This document shows positions 34,928 through 43,456 of a DNA stretch of 64,000 nucleotides, in pieces. Both the position numbers and the translations under genes were made by a program. How positions within the stretch are numbered: the stretch's first letter is position 1; each line of letters begins with the position of its first letter. The stretch lies in assembly GCF_963666255.1 (NCBI RefSeq), contig NZ_OY762656.1, forward strand, positions 806,001 to 870,000, given 5' to 3'. The stretch comes from an uncultured Propionivibrio sp. (GTDB lineage Bacteria; Pseudomonadota; Gammaproteobacteria; Burkholderiales; Rhodocyclaceae). The notes under the pieces were generated by a model. It worked only from the letters and a program-made list of their open reading frames with translations, searched no databases and had not been told where the DNA came from.

Positions 34928-35863
34928 ATGTACCATCCCTATTTCCGCGGAAAGCAATTCGAGCTCATCACAATACGCGAGATGGCGAAGTTGCTCGCTA
35001 GTAACAATTTCGTGCCAGTGATTGAGCCGGTGCGCGAGTCGCTCGGCGGCCTCAAAAAGACCTTAAGCGCGGTATGTGATGCCGGTGGGAAAGCGATTGC
35101 TATCGTGAACCCCTATCACGGCGATCATCGGGAAGATGGGACGAGCATTACCGCACTCCTTAAGAAAGAATTTCTCGATGTCGAGAATATCTCCGCCGGA
35201 ATTTTGCTGCGTAGCGACATGACGGTTGACGAAGTTATGAACTGCTATAACGACCACACCGATCATCACCCTGTTTTGGTCCACGCAGGTTTTACTGCAC
35301 CCAAGGCGCTAGCGGCCTCGCTGGAGCAATCCATGCCTGACCTTACTAACGTCTTTGTGGAAGACCACGCAAAGCTGCTCTATCGAAAACACTTCGACCA
35401 AAGCTCGCGCATACTCGTGCGGGATGGCTTCAGGCGACAACGTAATGCCGATTACCCCGAGATGGAGGAGTTCTCTGACCTTCATGTCACTTATAGCGAT
35501 TTCGGCATGGCTGGCTTTGGCGATTTCTTAATGGTCGGCGACGTTTACAGCGAGGGCGGAGGCCCAGCATATGCTGTTGCGATTCATCTGACCTTCATCG
35601 ATCCGGAGAAGGACGATGTGATGTACATCTATCATTTCGTCTCGGACACGAAGGACACGCCGACCGACCCTGCCGGCAAGTTTGCCCAAGCGTTGGCGAA
35701 GCTGATTGCGAAACTAGACAGCGGCACTTCCAATATTCTTGAAACAGAAGCGATCAAAGAGTATCGCGACCTCCATGCCAAAGGCCACTTTCCGGGCCTC
35801 GGCTACGTCAAAAAGCTCTCGATGAAGCATCACATCGAGACGCTTGTCGACTATCTTGGCTGA
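34928..35863 (+). CDS. sce7725 family protein (beta-protein-like)
   Basis: The product starts MYHPYFRGKQFELITIREMA and continues with NNFVPVIEPVRESLGGLKKT, the hallmark N terminus of sce7725 proteins, which belong to the same broad group as phage T4 beta-type proteins. The predicted fold alternates strands and helices like a TIM barrel, with HPVLVHAGFTAP and FSDLHVTYSDFGMAGFGDFL as conserved-looking blocks. It is tightly packed between sce7726 (7 nt) and the RES gene (6 nt), indicating one operon. The biochemical function is unknown. Confidence 0.8.
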   Translation: MYHPYFRGKQFELITIREMAKLLASNNFVPVIEPVRESLGGLKKTLSAVCDAGGKAIAIVNPYHGDHREDGTSITALLKKEFLDVENISAGILLRSDMTVDEVMNCYNDHTDHHPVLVHAGFTAPKALAASLEQSMPDLTNVFVEDHAKLLYRKHFDQSSRILVRDGFRRQRNADYPEMEEFSDLHVTYSDFGMAGFGDFLMVGDVYSEGGGPAYAVAIHLTFIDPEKDDVMYIYHFVSDTKDTPTDPAGKFAQALAKLIAKLDSGTSNILETEAIKEYRDLHAKGHFPGLGYVKKLSMKHHIETLVDYLG

Positions 35864-35869
35864 GTACCG

Positions 35870-36892
35870 ATGGTACGGCGTTTTTGCTGTCCGGCGTGCT
35901 TCGACGATCGAGCCTTGCGTGATGAACTCTTTCCATCGCTTAATCCCGATCAAGGAACTTGCGATTTCTGCGGGACCACTGATACTCAACTCGTTGAACC
36001 AAGCAAGCTCGCGAATTATTTCGAGCTACTTGTTAACGTCTATGAACTGAGTGATGAGGGGAAGTCGCTGGTCGAATGGATGAAGGACGACTGGCAGCTT
36101 TTCAGCCATCATCGAATGGATATTGCCCACGCGAAGGAATTGCTTAGCGAGATTCTTGATGACGGAGAAATCGTAAGAAGCTGCTTTGCCCCTTCGGCAA
36201 GCTACATCAGCGAAGGCCTTGCGCAGTGGGACAAACTGCGCGACGAGATGATGTATGCCAACCGCTGGTTTCTCGACGTCGCCATCGACCTGGACCGTCT
36301 CCGCCAGTTGCTCGACATGCTGATTGCGCCGCCATTACCTCGACAATGGTATCGCGCTCGCATCCGCACCGACGATGAGGCTTTTCCGATAGAGAAGATG
36401 GGAGCTCCGCCCAGACGTCGCTCGTCACATGGTAGGGCCAATCCTGCCGGTATCCCGTATCTCTATCTGGGGTCGCTTCCCGATACGGCAGCAGCCGAGA
36501 TTAGGCCCCATACCGGTGAAGTTGCTTGTGTCGCTGATTTTACGATCCCCGAGATCAAGGCAGTGGACTTACGCAACCCACGCAAGCTGGTTTCACCTTT
36601 CATCTTGACCGACGCGAGCGAGATTGGACAACTACGAGCCGACTTGCCTTTTCTCGAACGCTTGGGGGAAGAGCTGACTCGACCAGTGCAGCCGGCCGGG
36701 GCAGCGATCGACTATATTCCGAGCCAGTACCTGTGTGAATTTATTAAGAAGAGCGGCTTTGATGGCGTAGTCTATCGTAGCTCCGTCAGCGACGGCATAA
36801 ACCTTGCGTTGTTCAACCCCGAGCAGGCGATTGGCGGGGGCGTGACACTCTACAACGTGACCAAGGTATCGGTCGAAGTAGGCGCCGCCTAA
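35870..36892 (+). CDS. RES-domain protein with N-terminal zinc-binding motif
   Basis: The N terminus has CCPACFDD and, about 25 residues later, CDFCG, a likely zinc knuckle typical of HEPN/RES-associated starts. The C-terminal 180 residues match the RES domain: WYRARIRTDDEAF, PAGIPYLYLGSLPDTAAAEI (with the conserved R/E residues around it) and FDGVVYRSS. RES toxins are related to ADP-ribosyltransferases and degrade NAD+ in RES-Xre pairs. No Xre antitoxin is encoded nearby; instead sce7726 and sce7725 precede it, which may act as sensor and control. Confidence 0.82.
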   Translation: MVRRFCCPACFDDRALRDELFPSLNPDQGTCDFCGTTDTQLVEPSKLANYFELLVNVYELSDEGKSLVEWMKDDWQLFSHHRMDIAHAKELLSEILDDGEIVRSCFAPSASYISEGLAQWDKLRDEMMYANRWFLDVAIDLDRLRQLLDMLIAPPLPRQWYRARIRTDDEAFPIEKMGAPPRRRSSHGRANPAGIPYLYLGSLPDTAAAEIRPHTGEVACVADFTIPEIKAVDLRNPRKLVSPFILTDASEIGQLRADLPFLERLGEELTRPVQPAGAAIDYIPSQYLCEFIKKSGFDGVVYRSSVSDGINLALFNPEQAIGGGVTLYNVTKVSVEVGAA

Positions 36893-36921
36893 AACCGGCG
36901 AAATAGCGTGTGTTTACCTAT

Positions 36922-36946
36922 GACTGGGGAGCGAGATTCCCCAGTC
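36922..36946. terminator. Hairpin between convergent genes
   Basis: GACTGGGGA (36922-36930) pairs perfectly with TCCCCAGTC (36938-36946), loop GCGAGAT. It lacks a T tract but stands between the ends of the RES gene and the integrase gene, a position usual for a transcript-end hairpin. Confidence 0.5.
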
Positions 36947-37038
36947 CGCGGTGCAGAGCGGTACAGACATTAGATGCGCCCGACTTCGCCCAGATTTTCT
37001 AGATATGCGGTATTAATGGCAAACTCATAATCAAAGGT

Positions 37039-38121
37039 TCAGCCAAGTTTCTTGGCTAGGTCTGATGCCCTCGGGTGGTAGTAGCGCTTTAACATTTGCA
37101 GATCCTTGTGCCCGGTGACGCTTGCCAGCTCCAAAATATTCGATAACTTTTCTGCAAGCCGACTGGTGGCTTCGTGCCGTAAGTCGTGAAAACGCAAGTT
37201 GGTAAGAAAGATCGGCGGAAGCTTTTTTCCGCTCGCCGCGCAATCCGTCTTGTAGGCCTTTATTGCACGTTCCAGCGCGCGTTCCCATGCCATTTGTAAG
37301 GCATTTTGCGTGATCGGGAATACCTGTCCGTCGATGGATCGCGGCATCTCTGTCAAGATTGCTAATGCCTTGCTGGAAAGCGGTATTTCCCGAGCGTCCC
37401 CGTTCTTTGTGAGCGGCAAATAGGCCGTTGATTTTTTGAAGTCGATATTGTTCCACGTAAGGGAGATGAGTTCGCCCTGCCGCATTGCGGTCTCGAGGGC
37501 CAACTTGACGAGGGGCAGCATCCAGCGGTTACGTTTTGTGGCATCACCGACGCTACCGACCTCTAGGGCTGCGAGTAGGTAAGCTTCTTCGTGCGGCTCT
37601 AGCCGTCTGTCACGTGCATTCTGAACCTTGGGCCGACTAACCAATGCCAGGGGATTTTCCGGCATGGAGATTCCCCATTCGCGGCGTGCATGCTCGATTA
37701 TTTGGCGAAAAATACCAAGCTCTCTGTGAACGGTCGCGGGCTTGACTGGCTTGCAGGGCTTGGTCGGATCGCCTTTCAAGCGCTCGTCACGGTACTTGGC
37801 GAAATCGTAGGCGGAGAGGGTGGCGAGCGGGCGCGACGCGAGCGTATGTCTCTGCATCGCTTTGAGCCGGAGTGTTTCGGTCGCACTACCGCGATGCAGA
37901 GGGGTGACCTCAACACGGTAGCGGTTCATGATTTCACCAAGCGTCGTGCGTTCGGCGGCGGCGCGACTAATGAACACCCCGCGCACCATCTCGGATTCAA
38001 TCACCGAAGCCCAAGCCTCGGCCTGAGCCTTGGTGTTGAATGTTTTGCTTTGAGGAGGGAAGCCCTTTTTGCGAATCTGGGCCTCCCACTGGTATTCACC
38101 CCGCTTGCGAAATGTTGCCAT
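37039..38121 (-). CDS. Tyrosine-type site-specific integrase
   Basis: The 360-residue protein is the recombinase of the island. It has an N-terminal arm-binding/SAM-like region (MATFRKRGEYQWEAQIRKKG) and a catalytic domain with Arg214 in AMRQGE, a lysine in LPLTKNG, HDLRH at 312-316, the histidine of TGHKD (338) and the tyrosine in RYYHP (347/348). The start is taken at ATG 38121; the open frame extends 23 codons further but that part covers the repeat region near the att site. The gene points inward with its start about 160 bp from attR, as usual for tRNA-integrating islands. Confidence 0.93.
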   Translation of the reverse strand: MATFRKRGEYQWEAQIRKKGFPPQSKTFNTKAQAEAWASVIESEMVRGVFISRAAAERTTLGEIMNRYRVEVTPLHRGSATETLRLKAMQRHTLASRPLATLSAYDFAKYRDERLKGDPTKPCKPVKPATVHRELGIFRQIIEHARREWGISMPENPLALVSRPKVQNARDRRLEPHEEAYLLAALEVGSVGDATKRNRWMLPLVKLALETAMRQGELISLTWNNIDFKKSTAYLPLTKNGDAREIPLSSKALAILTEMPRSIDGQVFPITQNALQMAWERALERAIKAYKTDCAASGKKLPPIFLTNLRFHDLRHEATSRLAEKLSNILELASVTGHKDLQMLKRYYHPRASDLAKKLG

Positions 38122-38168
38122 GACTATTCTGCGAAATATGACATGAGGCGATAGTGGCAGAATTTTCG

Positions 38169-38192
38169 TGGTGTGGCAATAATGTGGCAAAA
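38169..38192 (+). repeat. Island-end direct repeat, right copy (possible integrase arm site)
   Basis: Same orientation and 22 of 24 bases identical to 16784-16807, with two TGTGGCAA units. It lies between the integrase start and attR, about 90 bp from the site, and may bind the integrase or repress its promoter. Confidence 0.5.
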
Positions 38193-38281
38193 ATCAAAAT
38201 TCGGCCTGTATATCTTAGGCTTTAATTATTAATATGTTGTTTTATAGACAGTTAATTCTTATGAATTTTAGTTGATTTATC

Positions 38282-38329
38282 GCCCTCCGAAGGCAGGGGT
38301 CGAACGTTCGAATCGTTTCGGGCGCGCCA
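38282..38329 (+). repeat. Right attachment site (attR)
   Basis: A second copy of the 3' half of tRNA-Arg(CCG), ending in CGCGCCA. It has no D arm or 5' acceptor strand, so it is not a working tRNA. The differences from attL (38303, 38317) form a compensatory T-stem pair, which suggests the half copy comes from a working tRNA allele different from the one now intact. Confidence 0.88.
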
Positions 38330-38340
38330 GCATTCAGGAA

Positions 38341-38377
38341 AAGGCTGATTCCTCAAGGAATCGGCCTTTTTGTTTTT
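38341..38377 (+). terminator. Former tRNA-Arg terminator, now beyond attR
   Basis: Twelve base pairs (38341-38352 with 38357-38368, loop TCAA, one wobble) are followed by a T-rich run. It stands 11 bp after attR and was most likely the native terminator of the tRNA before the island entered. Confidence 0.75.
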
Positions 38378-38430
38378 GGGTCGGCTGAAATTGCTACACG
38401 TCACTGCTACACACGAAGGGCGCGTCAGCA

Positions 38431-38712
38431 ATGCCAGGACTCACCAATCTGGTCCGCCGAGGGGCCACCTACTACTACCGCGGCCGCGTTCCACGCGACC
38501 TCGTCGACCACTACCGGCGACGAGAATTCTTCGTCTCGCTCAAGACCAGCGACCGGCAACAAGCCGAGCATGCGCTTGCACACCTATCGATTCAAATTTC
38601 AGCTTTTTGCGCAGCAAAAGACCGCTTTCGGGCATCAGGCCTAATGACGGCTATTGCCCGAACACAGCCACGGATGATGCGCTTTGAATATCCTGATGGT
38701 CAACAAAACTGA
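38431..38712 (+). pseudogene. Truncated N terminus of a second tyrosine integrase
   Basis: The 93-residue frame starts MPGLTNLVRRGATYYYRGRV and continues with PRDLVDHYRRREFFVSLKTS, the opening (DUF6538-type) of a class of phage integrases that begin by reading RG..YY.R..P.DL...........SL.T.D. The frame ends without any catalytic domain, so only the N terminus survives. Lying 100 bp after attR, it marks an earlier integration into the same tRNA gene. Confidence 0.6.
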
Positions 38713-38943
38713 ATTGGCTGGAATCGACCCAAGACGGCCTTTCGCCACTTTATGGATCGCAGGACGGCTAACAGAGCGTAGCGCTCACCCGCGGAGAGAC
38801 ATTACTGGCAAGTCATCCGCCAGTAACGTCTTCCAGATAATGGTTCTTAGAAATGGAGGGAGTAATTCCGCTGGCTTGCCAAAACTCAGGACATCTATTG
38901 AAGTACACCGGACAAACCCTGAATTCACAAACCTATTCTGCCG
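38713..38943. other. Spacer with no supportable gene
   Basis: Short frames exist but have no ribosome site or recognisable family. The region probably contains decayed mobile DNA between the integrase fragment and the chemotaxis gene. Confidence 0.4.
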
Positions 38944-40566
38944 CTAAAGGCGGTAGGCGCTAACGATGGCTTCCATTTCCTTCGCCACACGATCCAACTC
39001 TTCCGCTGACTGGGCACTGTTGCCAGCAGCAGCACTGCTTTCTTCGGACATTTGGGCGATGCGTTCCACTTGAATGGCGATATTGTTGGTGGCTGCGCCT
39101 TGTTCTGTAATTGCTTCGGCAATTTCTTGAACCATAGTGACCGCATGCGTGCTACCTTCACCAATCTCATGGATAGCCGTATTGGCTTCCTTTGCGCTGT
39201 CGACTCCGGTGGCTACGCTGCCGACGACCTCCTCCATACTGGAGACAGCCTTGCTTGCTTCTTCGCGCATGGAATCCATCGTCGAGGAAATTTCTTGAGT
39301 CGAGGCCGCTGTACGTTCTGCCAGCTTACGCACTTCGTCTGCCACCACCGCGAACCCACGCCCTTGCTCTCCGGCTCGGGCTGCCTCAATCGCTGCATTC
39401 AGCGCAAGCAAATTTGTCTGGTCAGCCACTTCCTTGATTACTGCAACTACTGACGAGACCTGTTGACTGTGTTGCTCCAGACCACGAATGAATTCGGCTG
39501 CCGTATTCACACTGCTTGCCACTTGTTCAATGTCGACGGCCGTCTTAGTGATTATTCGTCCGCCTGAAATAGCCAGCCGGCCAGATTCGGCAGATACCCT
39601 GTTCGCTTCCTTGGCCCGATCGGCCACATGGTTGATACTGACTGTCATTTCTTCCACGGTGGCGGCCATATTGGAAGCTGCCTCGCTCTGCTGAAAGGAT
39701 GCCGTGGCCACTTCTTTCGCAGAAGTAGTCATGCCATTGGCGGCAGCAGAGACCGAACGTGCCCCCGTCGCAATTGATTTAAGATTCGCTTGCAGACGGT
39801 CAAGCAAGTTGTTGAACGCATTGGCGCAGGTTCCAAGCTCGTCTCTCTTGAGAACAGGAATTCGGACCGTGAAATCCAAAGACCGATTAACTCGGTCCAT
39901 GAGTTCAGAGAGTTGGTTGAGTCTGCTACGAATATCGCGGATAACGAAAAAACCCAATATTGCAGTAATCAGAACAACCGCGATAATCGTTGTAACTTCG
40001 AGCCAAATGGCTTGGCGGTAGTCTTTGGCATTGTCCGTGCGCATGCCGTCTGCCAGTTTCCAGTTGTAGTTCTGATGATCGACAAGAGCCTTTGTGAGTT
40101 CTGTTCCGTATGCACCAACATCTAGGAGCGCTTTCGTAATCACGGCTCGATTATTAGCGTTCGATTTGTCGAGAAACTCACCAACAGCCGACATATATTT
40201 CTTTACCGAATCGATGTCGACTTGCGTCATCTCCTTGTCAGTATCGTCGGCAATTAGTTCTTTCTCGTATTTGGCCAACAATTTCTCGATTTCTATTTTT
40301 TGATCGAGCACTTTCGCGTCCAACTGTTTTTTCTCGTCCGCGTTGTCCGTCTGGGCGTGGTCCCGAACCAAAATTTGGATTTGCTGTGCTTTCTGAACAG
40401 CTTCTTCCAAGACCTTGACGCTGGGGATGCTGTTCTCAAAGACGAATTCAAAGCGATCATATTCGGCCCGTTGCTCAAACAGGCCAAAGGTACCAACAAT
40501 CACCAACGACACGAGGGAAACAACGAGCATCAGGATAATTCGACCAGATACCGAGATGTTTTTCAT
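38944..40566 (-). CDS. Methyl-accepting chemotaxis protein
   Basis: The 540-residue receptor has a transmembrane helix at about 8-28, a helical periplasmic four-helix-bundle sensor (30-185, no PAS or Cache motif seen), and a second transmembrane helix at about 188-210. A HAMP domain (211-265) and a cytoplasmic signalling domain follow, with the highly conserved hairpin tip [20 protein letters not shown] near 383-402 and [27 protein letters not shown] lies before ATG 40566. The receptor feeds the CheA/CheW flagellar or twitching pathway; the ligand cannot be told. No che genes are near. Confidence 0.94.
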   Translation of the reverse strand: MKNISVSGRIILMLVVSLVSLVIVGTFGLFEQRAEYDRFEFVFENSIPSVKVLEEAVQKAQQIQILVRDHAQTDNADEKKQLDAKVLDQKIEIEKLLAKYEKELIADDTDKEMTQVDIDSVKKYMSAVGEFLDKSNANNRAVITKALLDVGAYGTELTKALVDHQNYNWKLADGMRTDNAKDYRQAIWLEVTTIIAVVLITAILGFFVIRDIRSRLNQLSELMDRVNRSLDFTVRIPVLKRDELGTCANAFNNLLDRLQANLKSIATGARSVSAAANGMTTSAKEVATASFQQSEAASNMAATVEEMTVSINHVADRAKEANRVSAESGRLAISGGRIITKTAVDIEQVASSVNTAAEFIRGLEQHSQQVSSVVAVIKEVADQTNLLALNAAIEAARAGEQGRGFAVVADEVRKLAERTAASTQEISSTMDSMREEASKAVSSMEEVVGSVATGVDSAKEANTAIHEIGEGSTHAVTMVQEIAEAITEQGAATNNIAIQVERIAQMSEESSAAAGNSAQSAEELDRVAKEMEAIVSAYRL

Positions 40567-41160
40567 GTTTGCTCCTCTTGGCCCATCGGGCTCAGAAAAA
40601 AGACTCGAATGCTATGAGATTCCAGGCGCATGCTGAAACAGATTTTTTCGATACACCAATCGAGATAATGCGATTCTGGGCAACACCGTATAAAAATTGT
40701 GTAAACAACCTAATCGCCAAGGGTTCTCGCTTATCTGTCCCAGGTGTCCGCACCACATTTCCTAGCAGTTGGCTGAAATCAGCTGGTTCTTACAGTCAAG
40801 GATAATCGGCGCTTTATAGGTACTTTGCTGTCAATATTGAAGTGATTTTGCATTTTGCGGAGGGGGGCATTTTGTCGTACGGCGATTGCGGCCGTTTTCC
40901 AAGAATAGGCGCTCCGTCAACTCTCAGCGCGAACCTGCCGTCTGAATGGCAGCGATACGGCTTAGAACAACTTCCGCTTCTCGCCGTACACCTACTCAAA
41001 CAATGCGATTTGAATATCACAGTGGCCAACAGGACGCCTTGGAAGTAGTCGATTTTGATGACGTATATCTTTTCACTATCTTGATACTCAGGACCCAAGT
41101 CTTGCCAACGCTTTAACACGTGGCCACATAGCATGATTGCGTCAATCAAGGAGACGCATC
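40567..41160. other. 594-bp intergenic region with gene remnant
   Basis: No intact gene is supported. At 40984-41116 a + strand frame reads SRRTPTQTMRFEYHSGQQ and continues to DFDDVYLF before a stop; it resembles RTQPRMMRFEYPDGQQ at the end of the fragment at 38431. The rest should contain the promoter of the chemotaxis gene (minus strand) and of the small gene at 41161. Confidence 0.45.
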
Positions 41161-41370
41161 ATGACAATCCAAAGCTACCTATTTTTCATCGCAACACAAC
41201 CACTGCTTCTACGCCTGACAATGGTGGCAGTCGCCGTGTTTGTCTTTGGTGTTTTGTGCGCGGCAACTAAGCGATTGCCTGTCGTCGTATGCCGAGAGCG
41301 TTCGAGACACTCCAATTCCGTTGCGCCCCAAGAAACACCGAGAGTTATCGACACTACCTATTTCGGATAG
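41161..41370 (+). CDS. Small single-helix membrane protein upstream of kdp
   Basis: AAGGAG stands 7-8 nt before ATG 41161. The 69-residue product has one hydrophobic segment (about residues 14-35, LLRLTMVAVAVFVFGVLCAA) and a hydrophilic tail without known motifs. It is 113 bp upstream of the kdp small gene and in the same direction; whether it is co-transcribed is not clear. No family recognised. Confidence 0.5.
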   Translation: MTIQSYLFFIATQPLLLRLTMVAVAVFVFGVLCAATKRLPVVVCRERSRHSNSVAPQETPRVIDTTYFG

Positions 41371-41380
41371 CAGCGCTACG

Positions 41381-41400
41381 TTGTCTTTATATTTTCTTGA
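41381..41400 (+). promoter_or_regulatory. Possible KdpE-binding T-rich element
   Basis: TTGTCTTTATATTTTCTTGA lies about 85 bp before the first kdp start. KdpE sites in enterobacteria are T-rich repeats of this kind. The similarity is loose and the call rests mainly on position. Confidence 0.25.
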
Positions 41401-41483
41401 TGGCGGCAACCCATATCTTTCGGCCTTTTTGACGAGCCCCTTCTTAACATGGAATCGTCGAAATGGATCGAGGGAGTTCGCTC

Positions 41484-41576
41484 ATGGATATCGTCTTATT
41501 AACACTCATCGGGCTGTTGTTCGTCCAGATGATCGGTTTGGCTGCCGGCTGCGCCCGGCTGAGAGGTGGCAAATGA
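41484..41576 (+). CDS. Tiny membrane protein coupled to kdpF
   Basis: A 30-codon gene, MDIVLLTLIGLLFVQMIGLA at the start and a short CARLRGGK end, encodes one transmembrane helix with a positive C terminus. GGGAG lies about 8 nt upstream, and its stop overlaps the kdpF start as ATGA, so it is translated as part of the kdp operon. Similar short proteins sit ahead of kdpF in other bacteria as I recall, without an assigned role. It might help assemble or stabilise the Kdp complex. Confidence 0.65.
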   Translation: MDIVLLTLIGLLFVQMIGLAAGCARLRGGK

Positions 41577-41665
41577 CCTGGCTTTACATACTCAGCGGCA
41601 TCGTCGCTGTCGGATTGCTTGTCTATCTGATTGCCGCGCTGCTTAATCCGGAGGATTTCTCATGA
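41573..41665 (+). CDS. kdpF: K+-transporting ATPase subunit KdpF
   Basis: The 30-residue peptide [20 protein letters not shown] and [10 protein letters not shown] is a textbook KdpF: one membrane helix ending in the LxxPE-F motif. KdpF stabilises the KdpABC complex in the inner membrane. The start overlaps the previous small gene and the stop overlaps kdpA, both as ATGA. Confidence 0.93.
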   Translation: MTWLYILSGIVAVGLLVYLIAALLNPEDFS

Positions 41666-43440
41666 CCTCACATGCCTGGATTCTCCTCGGTTTGTATATG
41701 ACGGTCCTGGCGTTTTCGGCAAGGCCGCTCGGCGTCTATATCGCCAAGGTAATGGCAGGTGAGTTCGCCGTCGTTCGCAAAACCGAGTCACCGCTGTACC
41801 GCTTATGCGGGATTCGATCCGATGAGGAAATGGGCTGGCTGAAATACAGTTTTGCCATCCTGTTATTCAATGCGATCGGCGTACTTGCAGTCTATGGATT
41901 GCAGCGTCTGCAAATCTGGCTGCCGCTCAATCCCCAGGCTTTCGGTAACGTCAGCCCGGATTCGGCATTCAACACGGCGATCTCGTTCGTCACCAATACC
42001 AATTGGCAAGGCTACGCCGGCGAATCGACGATGAGCTATCTGACGCAGATGCTGGCACTCACGGTTCAGAATTTCCTTTCCGCAGCGACCGGGATTGCTG
42101 TCGTCATTGCCTTGATCCGCGGTTTCGTCCGCCACAGTGCCGCAACCATCGGCAACGCCTGGGTCGACCTGACACGGGCCACGGTTTACGTGCTGCTGCC
42201 GATTTCACTCGTCTTCGCCGTCTTCCTGGTCGGTCAGGGCGTCATTCAGAACTTCGACGGCTACAAAGATGTAACGACACTAGAAGCCATCCGATACGAC
42301 AGTCCCAAGCTCGATGCAGCAGGTCAGCCGCTCAAGAACGAGAAAGGTGACCTAGTGACGGAACTGGCCGAGACAAAGACGCAGGCGCTGGCCATGGGAC
42401 CGGTCGCCTCACAGGAAGCCATCAAAATGGTGGGAACCAACGGCGGCGGATTCTTCAACGCCAATTCGGCGCACCCCTATGAGAATCCGACGCCACTGGC
42501 GAACTTCGTGCAAATGCTGGCGATTTTCCTGATCCCCAGCGCCTTGTGCGTCACTTTCGGTAGGATGGTCGGAGACAACCGACAAGGCTGGGCAATATTC
42601 GTTGCCATGGCAGTGATGTTCATCGGTCTCGCCACCGCCGCGATGGTCTTCGAACAGCAGGCCAATCCTCTGCTGACCCAACTCGGCGTCGATCCGATCG
42701 CCGGCAACATGGAAGGCAAGGAAACGCGTTTCGGCATCGCCGAGTCAGGACTCTTCGCAGCAATTACGACGGCGGCATCGTGCGGGGCGGTTAACGCCAT
42801 GCACGATTCCTTCACGCCGCTCGGCGGCATGATTCCCTTGATTGCCATGCAACTCGGCGAAGTCGTGTTCGGCGGTGTCGGTACAGGGCTGTACGGCATG
42901 TTGGTGTTTGCCATCCTAGCCGTGTTCATTTCCGGGCTGATGATTGGCCGTACGCCTGAGTACCTTGGCAAGAAGGTCGAATCCTACGAAATGAAAATGA
43001 CGTCGATCGCGATTCTTGTGACGCCGCTTGTCGTCTTGATTGGCACGGCGATTGCCGTCATCGCTACCGATGGTCGCGTGGGTATCGCCAATCCCGGCGC
43101 CCACGGTTTTTCCGAAATCCTCTATGCCTTCACGTCTGCGGCCAACAACAACGGCAGCGCCTTTGCCGGACTTTCCGCAAACACGCCGTTTTACAACATC
43201 CTGCTCGGTCTGGCCATGTGGTTCGGCCGCTTCGGTGTCATCGTTCCGGTGCTGGCGATTGCCGGTTCGCTGGCGGCCAAGAAGCGACTGGCTGTAACCG
43301 AGGGTACCTTGCCGACACACGGGCCGCTGTTCGTCGTGCTGCTGATCGGGATCGTGTTGCTGGTCGGCTTGCTCAATTACGTTCCTGCACTGGCACTGGG
43401 TCCGATGATCGAGCATCTGTTGCTAGGCTTGACCCACTGA
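41662..43440 (+). CDS. kdpA: K+-transporting ATPase channel-like subunit A
   Basis: KdpA selects and conducts K+ in the high-affinity uptake ATPase. The 592-residue protein has about ten membrane helices and the four selectivity loops, of which [12 protein letters not shown] (near residue 112), [19 protein letters not shown] (near 255), [12 protein letters not shown] (near 370) and [12 protein letters not shown] (near 493) are visible. Length and order are normal. Confidence 0.96.
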   Translation: MTSHAWILLGLYMTVLAFSARPLGVYIAKVMAGEFAVVRKTESPLYRLCGIRSDEEMGWLKYSFAILLFNAIGVLAVYGLQRLQIWLPLNPQAFGNVSPDSAFNTAISFVTNTNWQGYAGESTMSYLTQMLALTVQNFLSAATGIAVVIALIRGFVRHSAATIGNAWVDLTRATVYVLLPISLVFAVFLVGQGVIQNFDGYKDVTTLEAIRYDSPKLDAAGQPLKNEKGDLVTELAETKTQALAMGPVASQEAIKMVGTNGGGFFNANSAHPYENPTPLANFVQMLAIFLIPSALCVTFGRMVGDNRQGWAIFVAMAVMFIGLATAAMVFEQQANPLLTQLGVDPIAGNMEGKETRFGIAESGLFAAITTAASCGAVNAMHDSFTPLGGMIPLIAMQLGEVVFGGVGTGLYGMLVFAILAVFISGLMIGRTPEYLGKKVESYEMKMTSIAILVTPLVVLIGTAIAVIATDGRVGIANPGAHGFSEILYAFTSAANNNGSAFAGLSANTPFYNILLGLAMWFGRFGVIVPVLAIAGSLAAKKRLAVTEGTLPTHGPLFVVLLIGIVLLVGLLNYVPALALGPMIEHLLLGLTH

Positions 43441-43456
43441 GCCGGAGGAGAAAAAA

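Larger units (their letters stand above)
16656..38329 (+). mobile_element. 21.6-kb genomic island integrated in tRNA-Arg(CCG)
   Basis: A 48-bp copy of the 3' half of tRNA-Arg(CCG) recurs at 38282-38329 with 46 of 48 bases identical, and a tyrosine integrase gene sits just inside the right copy. The DNA between is less GC-rich than the cobalamin region and carries defence-like and unknown genes. I see no conjugation or phage structural genes, so this is an integrative island rather than a recognisable ICE or prophage. The left copy is within the intact tRNA; the right copy is followed by a strong terminator that probably belonged to the tRNA before insertion. Confidence 0.9.

Noticed and set aside
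40814-41149. Minus-strand frame upstream of the kdp region
   Set aside because: No ribosome site and no family; the other strand contains the MRFEY remnant.
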